Shown: in pieces, positions 12,988 to 24,750 of the stretch
Position numbering within the stretch: position 1 is the stretch's first letter
Layout of the letters: each line of letters begins with the position of its first letter
Assembly (NCBI GenBank): GCA_010015745.1
Contig: ML978176.1
Location: 2,400 to 66,399, forward strand
Length of the DNA: 64,000 nucleotides
From: Setomelanomma holmii
Taxonomy: Eukaryota > Ascomycota > Dothideomycetes > Pleosporales > Phaeosphaeriaceae
Reading direction: 5' to 3'
The notes under the pieces: generated by a model
Database searches by the model: none
The model's input: the letters and a program-made list of their open reading frames with translations, nothing else
What the model was told of the DNA's origin: nothing
Made by a program: the position numbers and the translations under genes

Positions 12988-13715
12988 ATTCCTACTCCTA
13001 CTTCTGCATCTACACGTTCCCAGGCTAGTTGGCATGATTGCTAATACGCTTGTTTTGGTGTAGTTGCGTGTCGTCTTTCGCTCTCGAGGACCGGAACGGC
13101 CACACTTAACTCGGGCAAATTGTCGCCTTGACCTGAACATGCTGAGTTGACTGGGTATGGGCCGGGGACTGCGACTGCGACTGCAACATCGACGAAGACG
13201 ACCGAGTCAAGCGGGTTCCCGTTTCGACGTGTTCCTTTCTCTGATCCGTAGGGTCAAGATCACATTTCGCCCCATCAAAATGTTCCCCTTCATTGTCTAA
13301 TGTATTAAGTCTAAACTTGCGCCTCTCGAATCAGGTTGGAAGAGCGTCACTTTCGTTTGCCAGATTAGCTTGCAACTTGGGAGCGTACACAGGCATAAGC
13401 AGGGCGTTTTTGCATGAGCGATGGAGTTATTTTTGGGGTCTGGTTCACTGTTTCAGGTTCTCTGCGTTTCATAGCATACTTCAGTCGTGGCCATGCTTGA
13501 GTGGGCATGGCGAATACATAGCAACGATTGCCTCAGCCGAGGCCTGTTCATTATTCACTTGTAGATCAAGTATGTTTGAAGTATGGTGGTGCTCAGAAGA
13601 ATGCTATTGATCCTGCTCGACTTGCATGGCACAAGTATTGCCTTGCCGTACGATGCTGGAAGAATTGACTCGCCCCGCCTCGCTGCTTGGCTCGCACACA
13701 CGCACTCCAGAGCAC
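12988..13715. other. Convergent 3' intergenic region
   Basis: This is space between the 3' ends of the MAPKKK and the mitochondrial carrier. No gene, tRNA or repeat was recognised. Confidence 0.5.
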
Positions 13716-15068
13716 TTACTCGTTGCGCATCTTGCGGAAGAAGTCCATGACACCCGTGAACACCACGAGCAGGATACCGCCCCCAGGACCCAACCTGAGC
13801 ACCTTGGGCAGGAAACCCTTGTACAACGCACTGAAGCCCTCTTCCCTCGCAACCGTGCCGAGCGCCGGCCATGCCCAGTTGTACTTGGGGGTCTGGCCTG
13901 CAACCTTTGGCGAGTTCTGAATACGCGATTTGACGACATCCATTGGGGTGTTGAGAATCGTTCCAACTGTACCACCAACCGCACCAGAGATCAAATCGTT
14001 CGTAATCTGCCCCTTCTTATCCGTTGCCGCAGGGATAAGCGCGCGGACCTGGAAAATGCAGCCAAAGTAGCCCGCGTTCCAGAGGATGTGGCGCCACATT
14101 GTCGACTCGAGGCCCTGGTAGAGCGTGAGGGGACCTTCTTGCTTGACGATCTTGGTCACGCAGTCGATCATGCCGTTGTACTTGTGTGACTGGGCCTTGT
14201 CTTGTAGGCGGATTTTGACGAGCTCGAAGGGGACGACGACAAAGGCCTCGGTTGCGCCGGCGGTGGCGCCTGTTAGGATGGAGAGGGATTGGTTCATTTT
14301 GGAAACGCCGAATAGGTTGCGGTAGAAAGAGCCCCAGGAGTCGTTTGCGGCGAACTTCGTGGCCCTATAGATGATCAATTACTGGTCTCAAGCATACCTC
14401 AGCAGATGTGTATGCATACCTCTTCGGTGCCTCCATGAGAATGGGCGCGGAAATACCACGGTATAATCTTGAGGCACTACGGGAGTCAGTCTCTCTGCCG
14501 TCCAGTCGCGTGCCGTCCAAGCATACCCTTCATTCTTGATGATCTTCCGGAAGCAGTCTAACATGCCATTGTATGCATCATCTCCGACGGTCGAGGCGGT
14601 CTGCAGTTGTCTACAAGAGATGAGTTGCGACGTCGTAGTGGTTTGGGCGCGATAGCTTACACTCGAGTCTTGACGACGTCCAACGGATACCTGGAACATG
14701 TTAGCATTCAAAAAAGATAGAGTCTTAGCATATCAATGTCTTACATCACCAGGATCTATTTGCGCATAGTGAATTAGCACTGCGAGTCACTGAGCTCAGC
14801 CCAAATTCTCCCACTCACTTCAGACACACCGGCCACGGCACCTGTACATAGTCAGCAACCGTTTCGCTATCGCGAAGCTCCAATGGCTCCAGAAATCGAT
14901 GCGCAGAACAATTCGACTGCGATCACGCAACGAATGGCTTCTTCTGGCGAGCGTCTGCAAATGCGCAGCTTGCCGTCGCATCGGAGGTGGGCCTTGTCCC
15001 CGCAATTGAGACTCACCTGCCGCGAACTGGTAGACAAAAGGCAGGGGCTTTGCGTCGGCTTGTGACAT
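13716..15068 (-). CDS. Mitochondrial 2-oxodicarboxylate carrier (Odc1/Odc2 type)
   Basis: Inner-membrane exchanger of 2-oxoadipate and 2-oxoglutarate, linked to lysine metabolism. Seven exons: 15017-15068, 14819-14841, 14745-14755, 14661-14690, 14527-14610, 14420-14467, 13716-14364, giving 298 residues, the usual carrier size. The three mitochondrial-carrier repeats carry PLDVVKTR, PFELVKIRLQ and PMDVVKSR; matrix-loop signatures such as YNGMIDCVTKIVKQEG and the substrate-site region around LWNAGYFG suggest the oxodicarboxylate branch. The third exon is only 11 nt, yet both its splice sites are good and it supplies ILV plus two bases of the Met codon before YPLDVV, so it is required. It is divergent from DNA2 (480 bp between starts). 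Confidence 0.9.
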
Positions 15069-15548
15069 GTTGTCGATGGTGAGACGTGTGAAAGAGGAGA
15101 GGAGGAGAGGAGCGTGGGAAGCAGTTGTGCATCAGTGACTTGTTGACCGCCGGCACAAAAGATCTGGGGAAGACACCGACGCGGGATGCGTGGTGGTCTT
15201 AGCTCATCGATAAAGCTTGAATGCCGTAAAAAGCAGCCCAGACTCTTCTCCGATCCGCCCTAGTTTCCGAACCACCAGACTAATCGAACTGAAGCACCGT
15301 TTCTCAGCTATCATCGATGATTTGCACTTGAAGAACAGCAACTCGGCAATAGTTGTCACTACCGCTGTCGAAGCTGTCAAGATTGGACGATCTGGTTCAG
15401 TTTGGAGGTGCAACCGACATCGCTTGACGCGTGCCGCAGAGGCCAAGTGATCGCGTGCTTAGTCAACGGTGGTTTTGTTTCCGCAACCAATCACTGACCT
15501 CCTCCGCGACGCGTTCCATCGCGTCCTCACCAGACCCCATTCATCCAT
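15069..15548. promoter_or_regulatory. Divergent promoter region of the carrier and DNA2 genes
   Basis: These 480 bp separate two outward-facing start codons. They must hold both promoters; no specific factor site can be named with confidence. Confidence 0.5.
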
Positions 15549-18500
15549 ATGTCATCGCGCCAGAAGTCCTTCTTTGACCAGAATCCGAAAAGCAAAGTAC
15601 GCCCAAATGATGCGATCGTCTCTTTCACTGCGCTAACATTTGCTTGCAGCAGTATCGAGGCCAATGGCATCGCCCACGCAACGTGCCCCAACTTCCCCAC
15701 CACAATAACCAGGCTGCCCCTCCGCCACGGCACGTTGTCACAGGCCCACCTATAATGCCGTCAACTCAAACGCGGACCAAGCTCAAGGCTTTCCACTTCG
15801 TTGAGGGAACTCCTTCCATCGAGACTGTCAAGGGACGTGAGGCTGAGAAGGAGAATTCGGCTGTAGCCCTTGGGAAGGCTACGACAGTGGATGGGATGGG
15901 AAAAGCACTACAGGCCGGAAAGGATGCACGAAAGCCGGCAGTTACGCCCAAACCTGCGAATTCAAAAACATGTCCGCCGCCTTCCACACCAGCAATGAAG
16001 AGACTGCCGCTCGCCGACCTCGTTGGCAACATCGATGACTCTTCCAGACATGCGCCACAGCCTGATGTCTCACCAGAAGAACAGCTCATATGGCGTGGGT
16101 CGCAGCCTCTTAACACACCGCTGCCTCGGAAGAACAAGAAGCGTGCTCGAAGCTCATCGCCCGTGGCCCCGTCGCAAGAAGACAACACGCTGGAGGCGTT
16201 CAGGAAAGACCTCACAACACCCCAAGCTGACCCTGCGATGGAGTTGTGGAGCCGCTACACAAGCAACAAGGGAACGCCAAGTGCAAACAAAAGTGTTGCC
16301 TTTGCACATCTCATCAACGAGTCTTCACCGCGTTCCGCCATGGCTGCTGGTAGCATAAGCGGGCTTCGACGCTGGGCTAGCTGCGGTCACGAATTTCCTG
16401 CATCAACAAGGAAGCGAAGGAGAACGAATGGCGCATTTCAGGATAATAAGGACCGTAGTGGGGATATTTTCAACGCCGCTCCCAGCTCGGACGGGGCTAC
16501 GCTTGGACAACCACCGAAGTCGAATCTTGCGAGCATGGTTCAGAGGATGAAGGAATGCGTGTCAAAGTCGCAGCCGAGGATCTCTTCACAGCTGCCGTCG
16601 AGCTCATCTCCACTGCCGGACGCTGGTGATCGCCACGCGCATTCATCAGGCTCGCCTTTACAACGACGAGGACAGGACCAGCGCGAAGAAACCTCAGAAA
16701 CACTACAAGAAGATGCTGGAGCCGTCGAAGACAATGTGCGTGTTGACGACGAGCAAGCTAGGCAAAGTTTTGGCTCCTCAGACGACTTTGGCGATGACGA
16801 CTTTGACTCGGAAATGGTAGACGTTCTGGATGTACCACCTCCTGTTGTTCAGCAGCAAGCGCAAGCCGCAGAGACAAGCTATTTCACAGTACCCACGGAA
16901 CCAATACGTCCGATTACTCAGGAAAGACCACACGCTATTGCACCGACGACGCAAGCCGATAGCGATGATGAGTTTGGTATGGATGAGGATGAGGATGAGT
17001 TTGCTGCGGATCTGGAACATGTTGCGTCATTGTATGATTCAAGACCTTTGGCTTCACCATCTCAAAGAGCAAGAGATGGCAGTGCGCAGGCGGCTACTTT
17101 CGTTGCGGCCAGCTTGTCAGCACCTGTGCCTGTTATCGACCTGGTTGATGATGACGATGATGACGAATTCGGAGACGATATAGATGTTGATGTCTTCGCC
17201 GCAGCTGAGGTAGCCGCAACCCAGACGCCAGCTAACACCGTACGTAGAACATGTACTTTCCCATGATCATTGCAATATGCTAAGTCTCGAAGAGTCAACA
17301 GGACACTAGAGCCATTCAGCGATACCTCATCAAACAAGTCGATGAAGGGTCTTACATCACCGAACGTGGCCATCGCATGTCTGAGAAGGTACCGTCCGCG
17401 CCCTATCCACCTGCATCTATGAGAGCTCTTACTAACTTGCACAGGTCTTGTTAGTCGAAGAAGAAAAGACGAAGCTTTTCAAAGCAATAACACTACGACA
17501 AGCATGGCTCGAAACACCGTGCACAGCAGGCTCATACGTCCATGTCATTGGAGAATTCTCGTCCACCGGTCAGTGCATCATTGATGACCATCACAACATG
17601 CTCATACTGCATCCCGATCATCTCATCTCAGCAACCGTCGTGGCAGACTCTTTCGGATGTCTGCGCCGTGCCGTACTCCAAGATCGAGTGAAGGCGACCA
17701 GCAAGGCCAACCCTCCCATGCTGTATGGCACACTTCTCCACGAGTTGTTCCAGGAAGCCCTCAAAGTCAATCGTTGGGACTCAGCGTTTCTTCTCGACAC
17801 AATCGACAGGCTCCTGCCCAGCAAGTTTCAAACCATCTTAGAAATCAACTCGACATGCGAAGCGGTCACGGAACACCTGAGTAGCAAATTACCTGAGCTA
17901 CAGGCTTGGGCAGAGGTGTTCGTTCGCACAGAGCCTCGAGCTGATGCTATCGTCCGAGAACGCAATGGCCGACAATCAACCATGAGCATCAACAAGCTTC
18001 TCGACGTTGAAGAGCATGTTTGGTCGCCTATGTACGGGTTGAAGGGCAACATCGATGCGACCGTGCAGGTGACCATGCGAGACGACCAAGGCGAGCGAAT
18101 CTTGACCGTTCCTTTCGAGGTCAAAACAGGCAAGAATTCTTCGAATGCTGCACATGTGGCACAGACGGCATTATACAATCTCCTGTTGTCCAATCGATAC
18201 GGTATGTACTTTTACACTCCATGTGACAGCCTGCTGATTTTCACTAGATGTTGACATCGCATATGGCATTCTGTACTATCTCGAGACATCGGACACCAGC
18301 CGCATCCCAGCTATTCGTAATGACGTTATTCACATGATCATCAAGCGCAACGAGTTAGCTTGTTACGTCCGAGATCGCATCGATTTGCCGCCAATACTCA
18401 AAGAAGATTTCAAGTGTCAAAAGTGCTATGCACAAGAGTCATGCTTTCTCTATGACAACCTTGTCGAAGATGGGAAAGGTGAACAGCTCAACAAGAAGGC

Positions 18501-20850
18501 CAAAGAACGATACGACGAGCTGGTCAGACCTCTGAAACCATCACACCAAGAGTTCATGAAGAAGTGGGATACCCTTCTGACGAAGGAAGAAACCGACATG
18601 ATGAAGTTCAGGCGAGAACTATGGACTATGCTCAGTATTGAGCGCGAGAAGCTGGGCCGTTGTTTCTCCAACGTCATCCTCGAGCCTGGATCTGGACACG
18701 AAGAGAAGGATGGTCAAAAGATCAATCGGTACAGCTATACTTTCGTGAAACAGCGGCCACAGCCTGGTTTCTCCTTCACTGAGTCCCAGCTCATCATCGG
18801 AGAGCCCGTTGTAGTATCCGATGAGCAAGGCCATTTTGCACTTGCCAATGGGTACGTCACAAACGTTAGGAAGCGTCGCATCACTGTCGCAGTTGATAGA
18901 CGTTTGCACAACTCCCGTACCAAGCTGCCAGGCTTCCACCCACACAGCAATCAAACGTTTGCCGGCATCATGGAGGTTGGGAAGGAGGACCAGCCTGTTC
19001 CACAGTACGAGGCAGACGAAGAACCTGTTCTGTACAGACTGGACAAGGACGAGTTCAGCAACGGCATGGCTGCAGCTCGTAACAACCTCATCCAAATCAT
19101 GGATGACAGTGTATATAAAGCGCGTGACTTGCGCGAACTGATCGTCGACAGCCGAGCACCGGTTTTCAAGCCACTCAACGGAGAGGTGACACTGCCGAGC
19201 GCATCACAGGTGGCCATGAACTCGGATCAAAGGGCTGCCATCGCAAAAGTCATGTCTGCCAAGGACTACGCTCTTGTACTCGGTATGCCAGGAACAGGCA
19301 AGACAACCACCATCGCCCACATCATCCGGACGCTCGTCGCAAAAGGGAAGAGCGTATTGCTGACGTCCTATACGCACACCGCTGTAGACAACATTCTACT
19401 CAAGATCAGAAGCGACAAGATTGGCATACTGCGTCTGGGAGCAAGCGCGAAGATTCACCTTGAAGTTCGGGAGTTCGCAACACTGGCAGCGGAGCCGAAA
19501 GACAGCCTCGAGGCACTCGAGAAATCATGGATGGAGCCGCCAGTCGTGGCCACGACATGTCTGACTATCAACCATCCTTTGTTCAGCCGGAGAATATTCG
19601 ACTACTGCATCGTTGACGAAGCATCGCAGATCACCCTACCTGTCTGTATCGGTCCAATTCGCATGGCGCAGAAGTTCATCCTGGTGGGTGATCACTATCA
19701 ACTGCCGCCTTTGGTGCAAAACAAAAAGGCAATGGAGGGTGGCTTGGACGTCTCGCTCTTCAAGTTGCTGTGCGAAGCGCAGCCGCAAGCTGTTGTCAGC
19801 TTGGAGCATCAATACCGCATGTGCGCCAGTGTGATGCTCCTATCGAACACGTTCATCTACTCTGGTCGCCTCAAATGCGGTACATCCAGCGTTGCTTCTC
19901 GAAAGCTTGCACTCCCGAAACCTGGCGGACTCGCCTCCTATCATGGCAAAACGCACTCCTCACGCTCCACAGCACTATCAATCTGCGGAGGCGCCGAGTC
20001 CCCGAGCTGCTGGCTCTCCCGAACGCTGTCGCCTGACTCGCCGGTGGTCTTCATCAATACTGATCTCGTGTCTTCAAGCCTAGAAGCCCAATCTGGGTCT
20101 CGCATCACCAACTCATTCGAAGCACGTCTCGTTACTCAACTTACTCTCTCACTCCTCAGCCTTGGCATAGCTGCCAACGAGATCGGCGTGATCGCATTCT
20201 ACCGATCCCAGCTTGCACTTCTCCGTGCGAGCCTCTCGTCTGCGTACACGCAGACTCAGTCGTCCGAACTTGCCGCACCAGCCATCGGTAGCCCAGGAAG
20301 TGCAGGTATCGAACTACACACAGCCGATAAGTTTCAGGGGCGAGATAAGGAAGTCGTCATCGTGTCCTGCGTACGCAGCAATGAAAATGGAGTCGTTGGC
20401 GACCTACTTATAGACCGCCGCCGTGTCAACGTCGCGCTCACACGTGCACGATCCAAACTCATCATTCTGGGCAGCGAGAAAACACTATCCAGCAACGAGC
20501 TGCTCCGCGACATGGTCGCCTTGTGTCGCGAAAAGAATTGGGTTCTCGACCTTCAGCCTGACGCAGCAGATAGCCATGCCTTCGACGAGGGCATCACGCA
20601 GACTAGCAAGACGCCGTCACGACCATCATACTCATCCGCCAAGAACGAGCCGGCGAAGAAGGCGAGTCCCACACCAAGTCCGTCGAAGAAGAGGAAGGCA
20701 TTGGGCGAAGTCGGAGGTAATATCAGTTCGCCGAAGAGGCGAAGTCCAGCGCATTGGATGAAAGTGCCTAGGAAGGTGATTATGGCAGGTAAGAAGGGTG
20801 TGCTTGATGGGAGGCCGATGTTGAAGGATATTTACAACGATGCGGTATGA
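15549..20850 (+). CDS. dna2: DNA replication ATP-dependent helicase/nuclease Dna2
   Basis: Processes Okazaki-fragment flaps and resects double-strand breaks in the nucleus. Five exons: 15549-15596, 15650-17239, 17302-17388, 17445-18201, 18248-20850, giving 1694 residues. The first 16 codons form their own exon followed by an intron with a GCTAAC branch site. The N-terminal 500 residues are disordered and acidic. The nuclease domain shows LYGTLLHELFQ (about 667) and the catalytic FEVKTG (about 798). The Fe-S cluster ligands are a Cys near 645 (FGCLRRAVL) and CQKCYAQESC near 883. The SF1 helicase has Walker A GMPGTGKTT (about 1173), DEAS (about 1283), GDHYQLPPL, HQYRM and VALTRARSK. The N-terminal QKSFF resembles a degenerate PCNA-binding box. 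The C-terminal 90 residues are basic and Pro-rich. Confidence 0.95.
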
Positions 20851-21426
20851 AGAGTTCGCGTATGTATGGCTGTGTTGGCACCTATCGTTCAAAGTGGTGT
20901 TGTTCAGGATACTGCAGAATAGGGTAGCGATTGTTTAGCATAGCGATGGTGTACAAATGAGTACATTCAGGATCCAAGAGATCAGAATTTATATCCAGCA
21001 TTTGGTCACATTGGAGATGCGATGAACACGTAGTGGATGACGAGCAGCGATGTGAGGTCACGACTGCCACATTAGACGGCAGGTGTCTTTCGAGATTTCT
21101 TTCCAGCAACCTTGATGACACCTTCCATTCTCCTAGATGGCGCAACACGAGACACGAGCCGCAAGATCCGACCAGACGCTGCCATAGTAATTGACGTGCA
21201 TGCACGAGATCTCGCTACATGCCCACGCGATGGCTGAGGCTGAAGATGCTGGAGCCTATGGCCAGAGCCTGAGGCTGCAGGTTGCGCAAGGCACAGCCAC
21301 CGCCAGCACACTGAGCGGTGCATGACTATTGCCATTGCGACGTCGCAAGCTCAACACTCTCCATCTCGAAAAGACGCTCAACATCCTCTCCATTACCACT
21401 GTTTGTGTTGATCAAGGTCACCTTCA
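20851..21426. other. Intergenic between DNA2 and the HET locus
   Basis: No coding sequence is recognised; minus-strand frames in this stretch overlap one another and lack family features. Confidence 0.5.
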
Positions 21427-23673
21427 ATGATCATGTCGCGAAAGAGGACCTCGAGCGATGCCAATGGACCGGACAGGGCTGCCAAAATCCGGCGATGCGA
21501 CAATCACGATCCACAGCCTGATCACACGAATCACACGCTCACCACAAGTCCGGATATCGCTGGTGGAGCCAGGTTATGCATCAAATGCAGAAAACTGGAC
21601 CTGGCCACGATGTTCGAGAAACCTACGAAAAGGACCAATTTGGGTTCCCTGAAAAACTATGTGAATGTTACATGCACATTCTGTACGGTCATTTGGGATT
21701 GCATACGCATACATTGGGGCTCCGCAAGCCCGCTTGACAACGATGCTCGGCCGCAGCTTTACATCCAGAGCAAATGGTGGGGCAGTTTTGGGGGAGGAAC
21801 GCAGCTTCAGCAGATCCACCGCATTATTCTGGCAATTACCCAGCAACCTCCAAAATTTCAGCTGAACAGACGTGTACTGCAAACCGACAAGCGCAACAGA
21901 TTCATCCTTGCCGAGTTGGAGCTGCTCACAAAAACACTCAATGGACATCACGAGCGCTTCACCCTGCGACGATCGATCGAGCGTCACCTGGATCTCGACA
22001 TGATACGTCGTTGGATCGAACCTTGTGAAGATCACAATTGCGTCCCAAGATCAGACGATGGACTGTTTCAACTCGGTTTCCGGCTCATCGACGTAGAAGA
22101 GGCCAGGTTGGTGGTAAAGATCGGGCCATGCGACTACCTGGCTTTATCTTATGTCTGGCGCTGCGATGATCCTTTCGCGCTTCGATTGACAAAGGGTAAT
22201 AAACACCGCCAACAGCAATCAGGCGCCCTGAAAGAGAGTACCAAGTCTGTCGGCAAGAGGATGCCACGTACCATAGTAGATGCGATCGAATTTTGTAAAG
22301 CCATTAATCAGAAATACCTGTGGGTCGATTGCATGTGCATTGTTCAGGACGATGTACAAGAGAAACAGCGATTGATTCACGGTATGGGACATGTCTACGA
22401 AAACGCTAGCTTGACTATTTTCGCCACCTCCGGCCAACACACAGACGCGGGTCTAGCGGTAATTTCGCCTCGCGAAGACCTTGGTCGAGAAGAAAGATAT
22501 GTGATCCCGTCGGCGAGCACTTCAATGACCATATCAATCGCACGAACGTCTCTCGAGGAACAAATCAGAAAGTCTTACTAGAACGGACGGGCATGGACGC
22601 TTCAAGAATAGGCCTTAACTGAGAAACGCCTACATTTCACGCCTGATGAAGTTTTCTTCGAATGTCCATCCGGCACGAGAAGAGAGGGCTATCGAACCGA
22701 GGACTTTGATGGGTGTTTTGTTCTAGACAGGCCCCCTTTCTGGGGCATGAACAGGACCTTGGGGGGATCAGAACCTTTCGTGTCCATTCCATCCCGAGCC
22801 GAACAACGATCTCGTACCGAGGAAGAGTATGCTTGCGTCGTCTCAAGCTACCCCAGGAAGAACTTGGCATACCCAGACGATGTTCTCAACGAGTTCATGG
22901 GTATATATGATCGCTGTACTCACATGGCGCCAGGGCAGCCATCCATTGTAACGACGCAAGGGATCAACGCTCGTTCATTCACACACGGCCTTCTTTGGTT
23001 CATATCAAGTTCCAGCCAAGAAGAGGCCTATCGAAGAACTACTGTTCACAATGTTCCACTTGCAAGCTGGTCCTGGACATCATGGATAGCGCCGATCGAT
23101 TTCGTCTGCCTCTCAGATTCTAGTCTACCCGAGCTGAATTTTTTGAATTTTCACTTGGACAAAGCCTGGAAATTTGTAAACGATTGGTACTTGACTTGCA
23201 ACGAGGGATCCTTAGTACGGACGGTCGTGCTCCACGAAATGGAAGGGCAAATGTCTGGTTGGGCCAGGGCTGTAATGTACAAGCCTAACGAGATGCTCGA
23301 GATGCTGTCGTACAAACCAAGCCTTCAAATTATGGGGCTCTTACCCGGAGCTGTGGCATTTATAGCTCCATGCATCACTACGGCGCCTGCTGACTTCCTG
23401 ACACAAGACCATCAAGGCGCGCATATTCTCAAGTTTCCTGGAGTGGTTCCATCTGAATGTCCTTGCATCAGATTCGATTCACACGACAAAGCCTTCACAG
23501 AGTTTATTCTGTTACGTTACGATGGGACCTATGTCACACTTTGTGTCAAGACTTGTGATGGTATCTCCCGCAGGATTGGTGTTGCTGTGTGGTACGCGCT
23601 CAGGAGATTCTGGGATGTCTTGTTGACCAATAATCTGGTCCATATTGAATGGCAACAGATAAGACTATGCTAA
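21427..23673 (+). pseudogene. HET-domain (heterokaryon incompatibility) gene with two in-frame stops
   Basis: HET-domain proteins trigger cell death after fusion of incompatible hyphae. The frame opens at 21427 (or Met 21433). Conserved HET blocks follow in order: CDYLALSYVWRCDD, MPRTIVDAIEFCKAINQKYL with WVDCMCIVQDD, and MGHVYENASLTIFATSG. The frame then meets TAG at 22579-22581, exactly where the family has Trp in the block ending R-x-W-T-x-Q-E, continues with NGRAWTLQE, and meets a second TAG at 22609-22611. Beyond this the same frame runs open to 23673 with protein-like sequence. No intron can remove both stops without deleting the conserved motif. Both codons are what C-to-T change at CpA would produce (TGG to TAG, CAG to TAG). 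A truncated 384-residue product remains possible. Confidence 0.85.
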
Positions 23674-23834
23674 AATCGACCCAAGTAGGGCATATGTCTA
23701 TCTTGTAATTATCTAGCAAAATACCAGCACTCTAATTTCCCGGTGTAGCGACTAGTGCATGCAGTGTCCGCTGCATAGACTAGGGATAGAGGTACACTAC
23801 TCGCGTTATTGCTTGTTAAAACCACACCTCAGAG
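23674..23834. other. Short spacer after the HET pseudogene
   Basis: AT-richer spacer of about 160 bp between the HET pseudogene and the degraded copy of its 3' end. Nothing further is recognised. Confidence 0.4.
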
Positions 23835-24025
23835 AGCGTCGCTCCCGTATATTCCATTTCAAAATCGATGACCAACACTTCACCGTTCTCATCCTGTTAT
23901 GGCATCATGGCAGCCATGTTGCACTTTGCACCCAACCAGTCCATGAGATGTCCCAGAAAGTTGGTGCTGCTCAGTGCCCAGCGTCACGGGAATGGTGGGA
24001 AGATGTCGAGGCAAAGGACTTTTGA
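23835..24025 (+). pseudogene. Degraded second copy of the HET-gene 3' end
   Basis: The plus-strand frame ending at 24025 reads FHFKIDDQHFTVLILLWHHG, then SHVALCT and later REWWEDVEAKDF. It lines up with the end of the HET pseudogene (about 23455-23640), which has FTEFILLRYDGTYVTLC and later RRFWDVLL at equivalent spacing. The DNA also aligns, with a shared hydrophobic ILL block, a VALC/VTLC block and a W-DV block. There is no start codon or upstream domain. I infer a relic of a tandemly duplicated HET paralogue; it is too diverged to be recent. Confidence 0.5.
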
Positions 24026-24750
24026 GTATCGAGTGGAAACGCGATTGTCTCGTCCGACTCTGAGATGGTCAGGTGTTTGAGCCAAGAAGCCTCGCCACAG
24101 AAGTCGTCTTGTCAACAATTGGGGCAGGATCGGAATCCTTCCGAATGGACTATGTACTTGGGCCTTTGCGGCTGCTAACGCAGAATTTCACAAAAGTTGC
24201 CTGTGCAAAACACACGGGCTTCTTGCTTGCAGAATTTCGGAGAAACCACTAGGACCCGAATGAGGGGCCGGGCATGTGGTTGGGTATGAAGTGGACAAGG
24301 CATATGCATACTACAGCAAGGTCTGGGATAGCTGAGCTGGATAGTGAGAGACATTGCTACGACAGTGTCGACGTCTAGAATTGAGCATAGCGATCGTTTC
24401 CAATGTTGGCACATTACATTCCCTAGGTGCTCTTGCCAACGTAAGAATGGCTGTCATATACCGCCCGTGTCTTTGAATGAATGAACTTTCGTAGTACATG
24501 GTTGAGTTTCTTCGACTCCTTCCATACGTATGTCTCCGTCTCGCGAGTCCGAGTTTGTGGGCGATGGTAAAGGAGCCGAGACTGGTGTGTACTACGAGTA
24601 TTGCTGACTGCCGCTTGGATCTCCAGAACCAAAAGGTGTTGGGGATTCTAGTCCACTCAGACTTCGCTATGGGTCTTCTGATTCTAGTGGTGTTGGCTCT
24701 ACACGACGCCTTTTCCCTGGAGGTGACTCTGATTGTCTTTTTGGCTGTAT
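24026..24750. other. Intergenic, nothing recognised
   Basis: No gene or repeat was found. Plus-strand frames that enter the following locus are antisense to its last exon. Confidence 0.4.
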
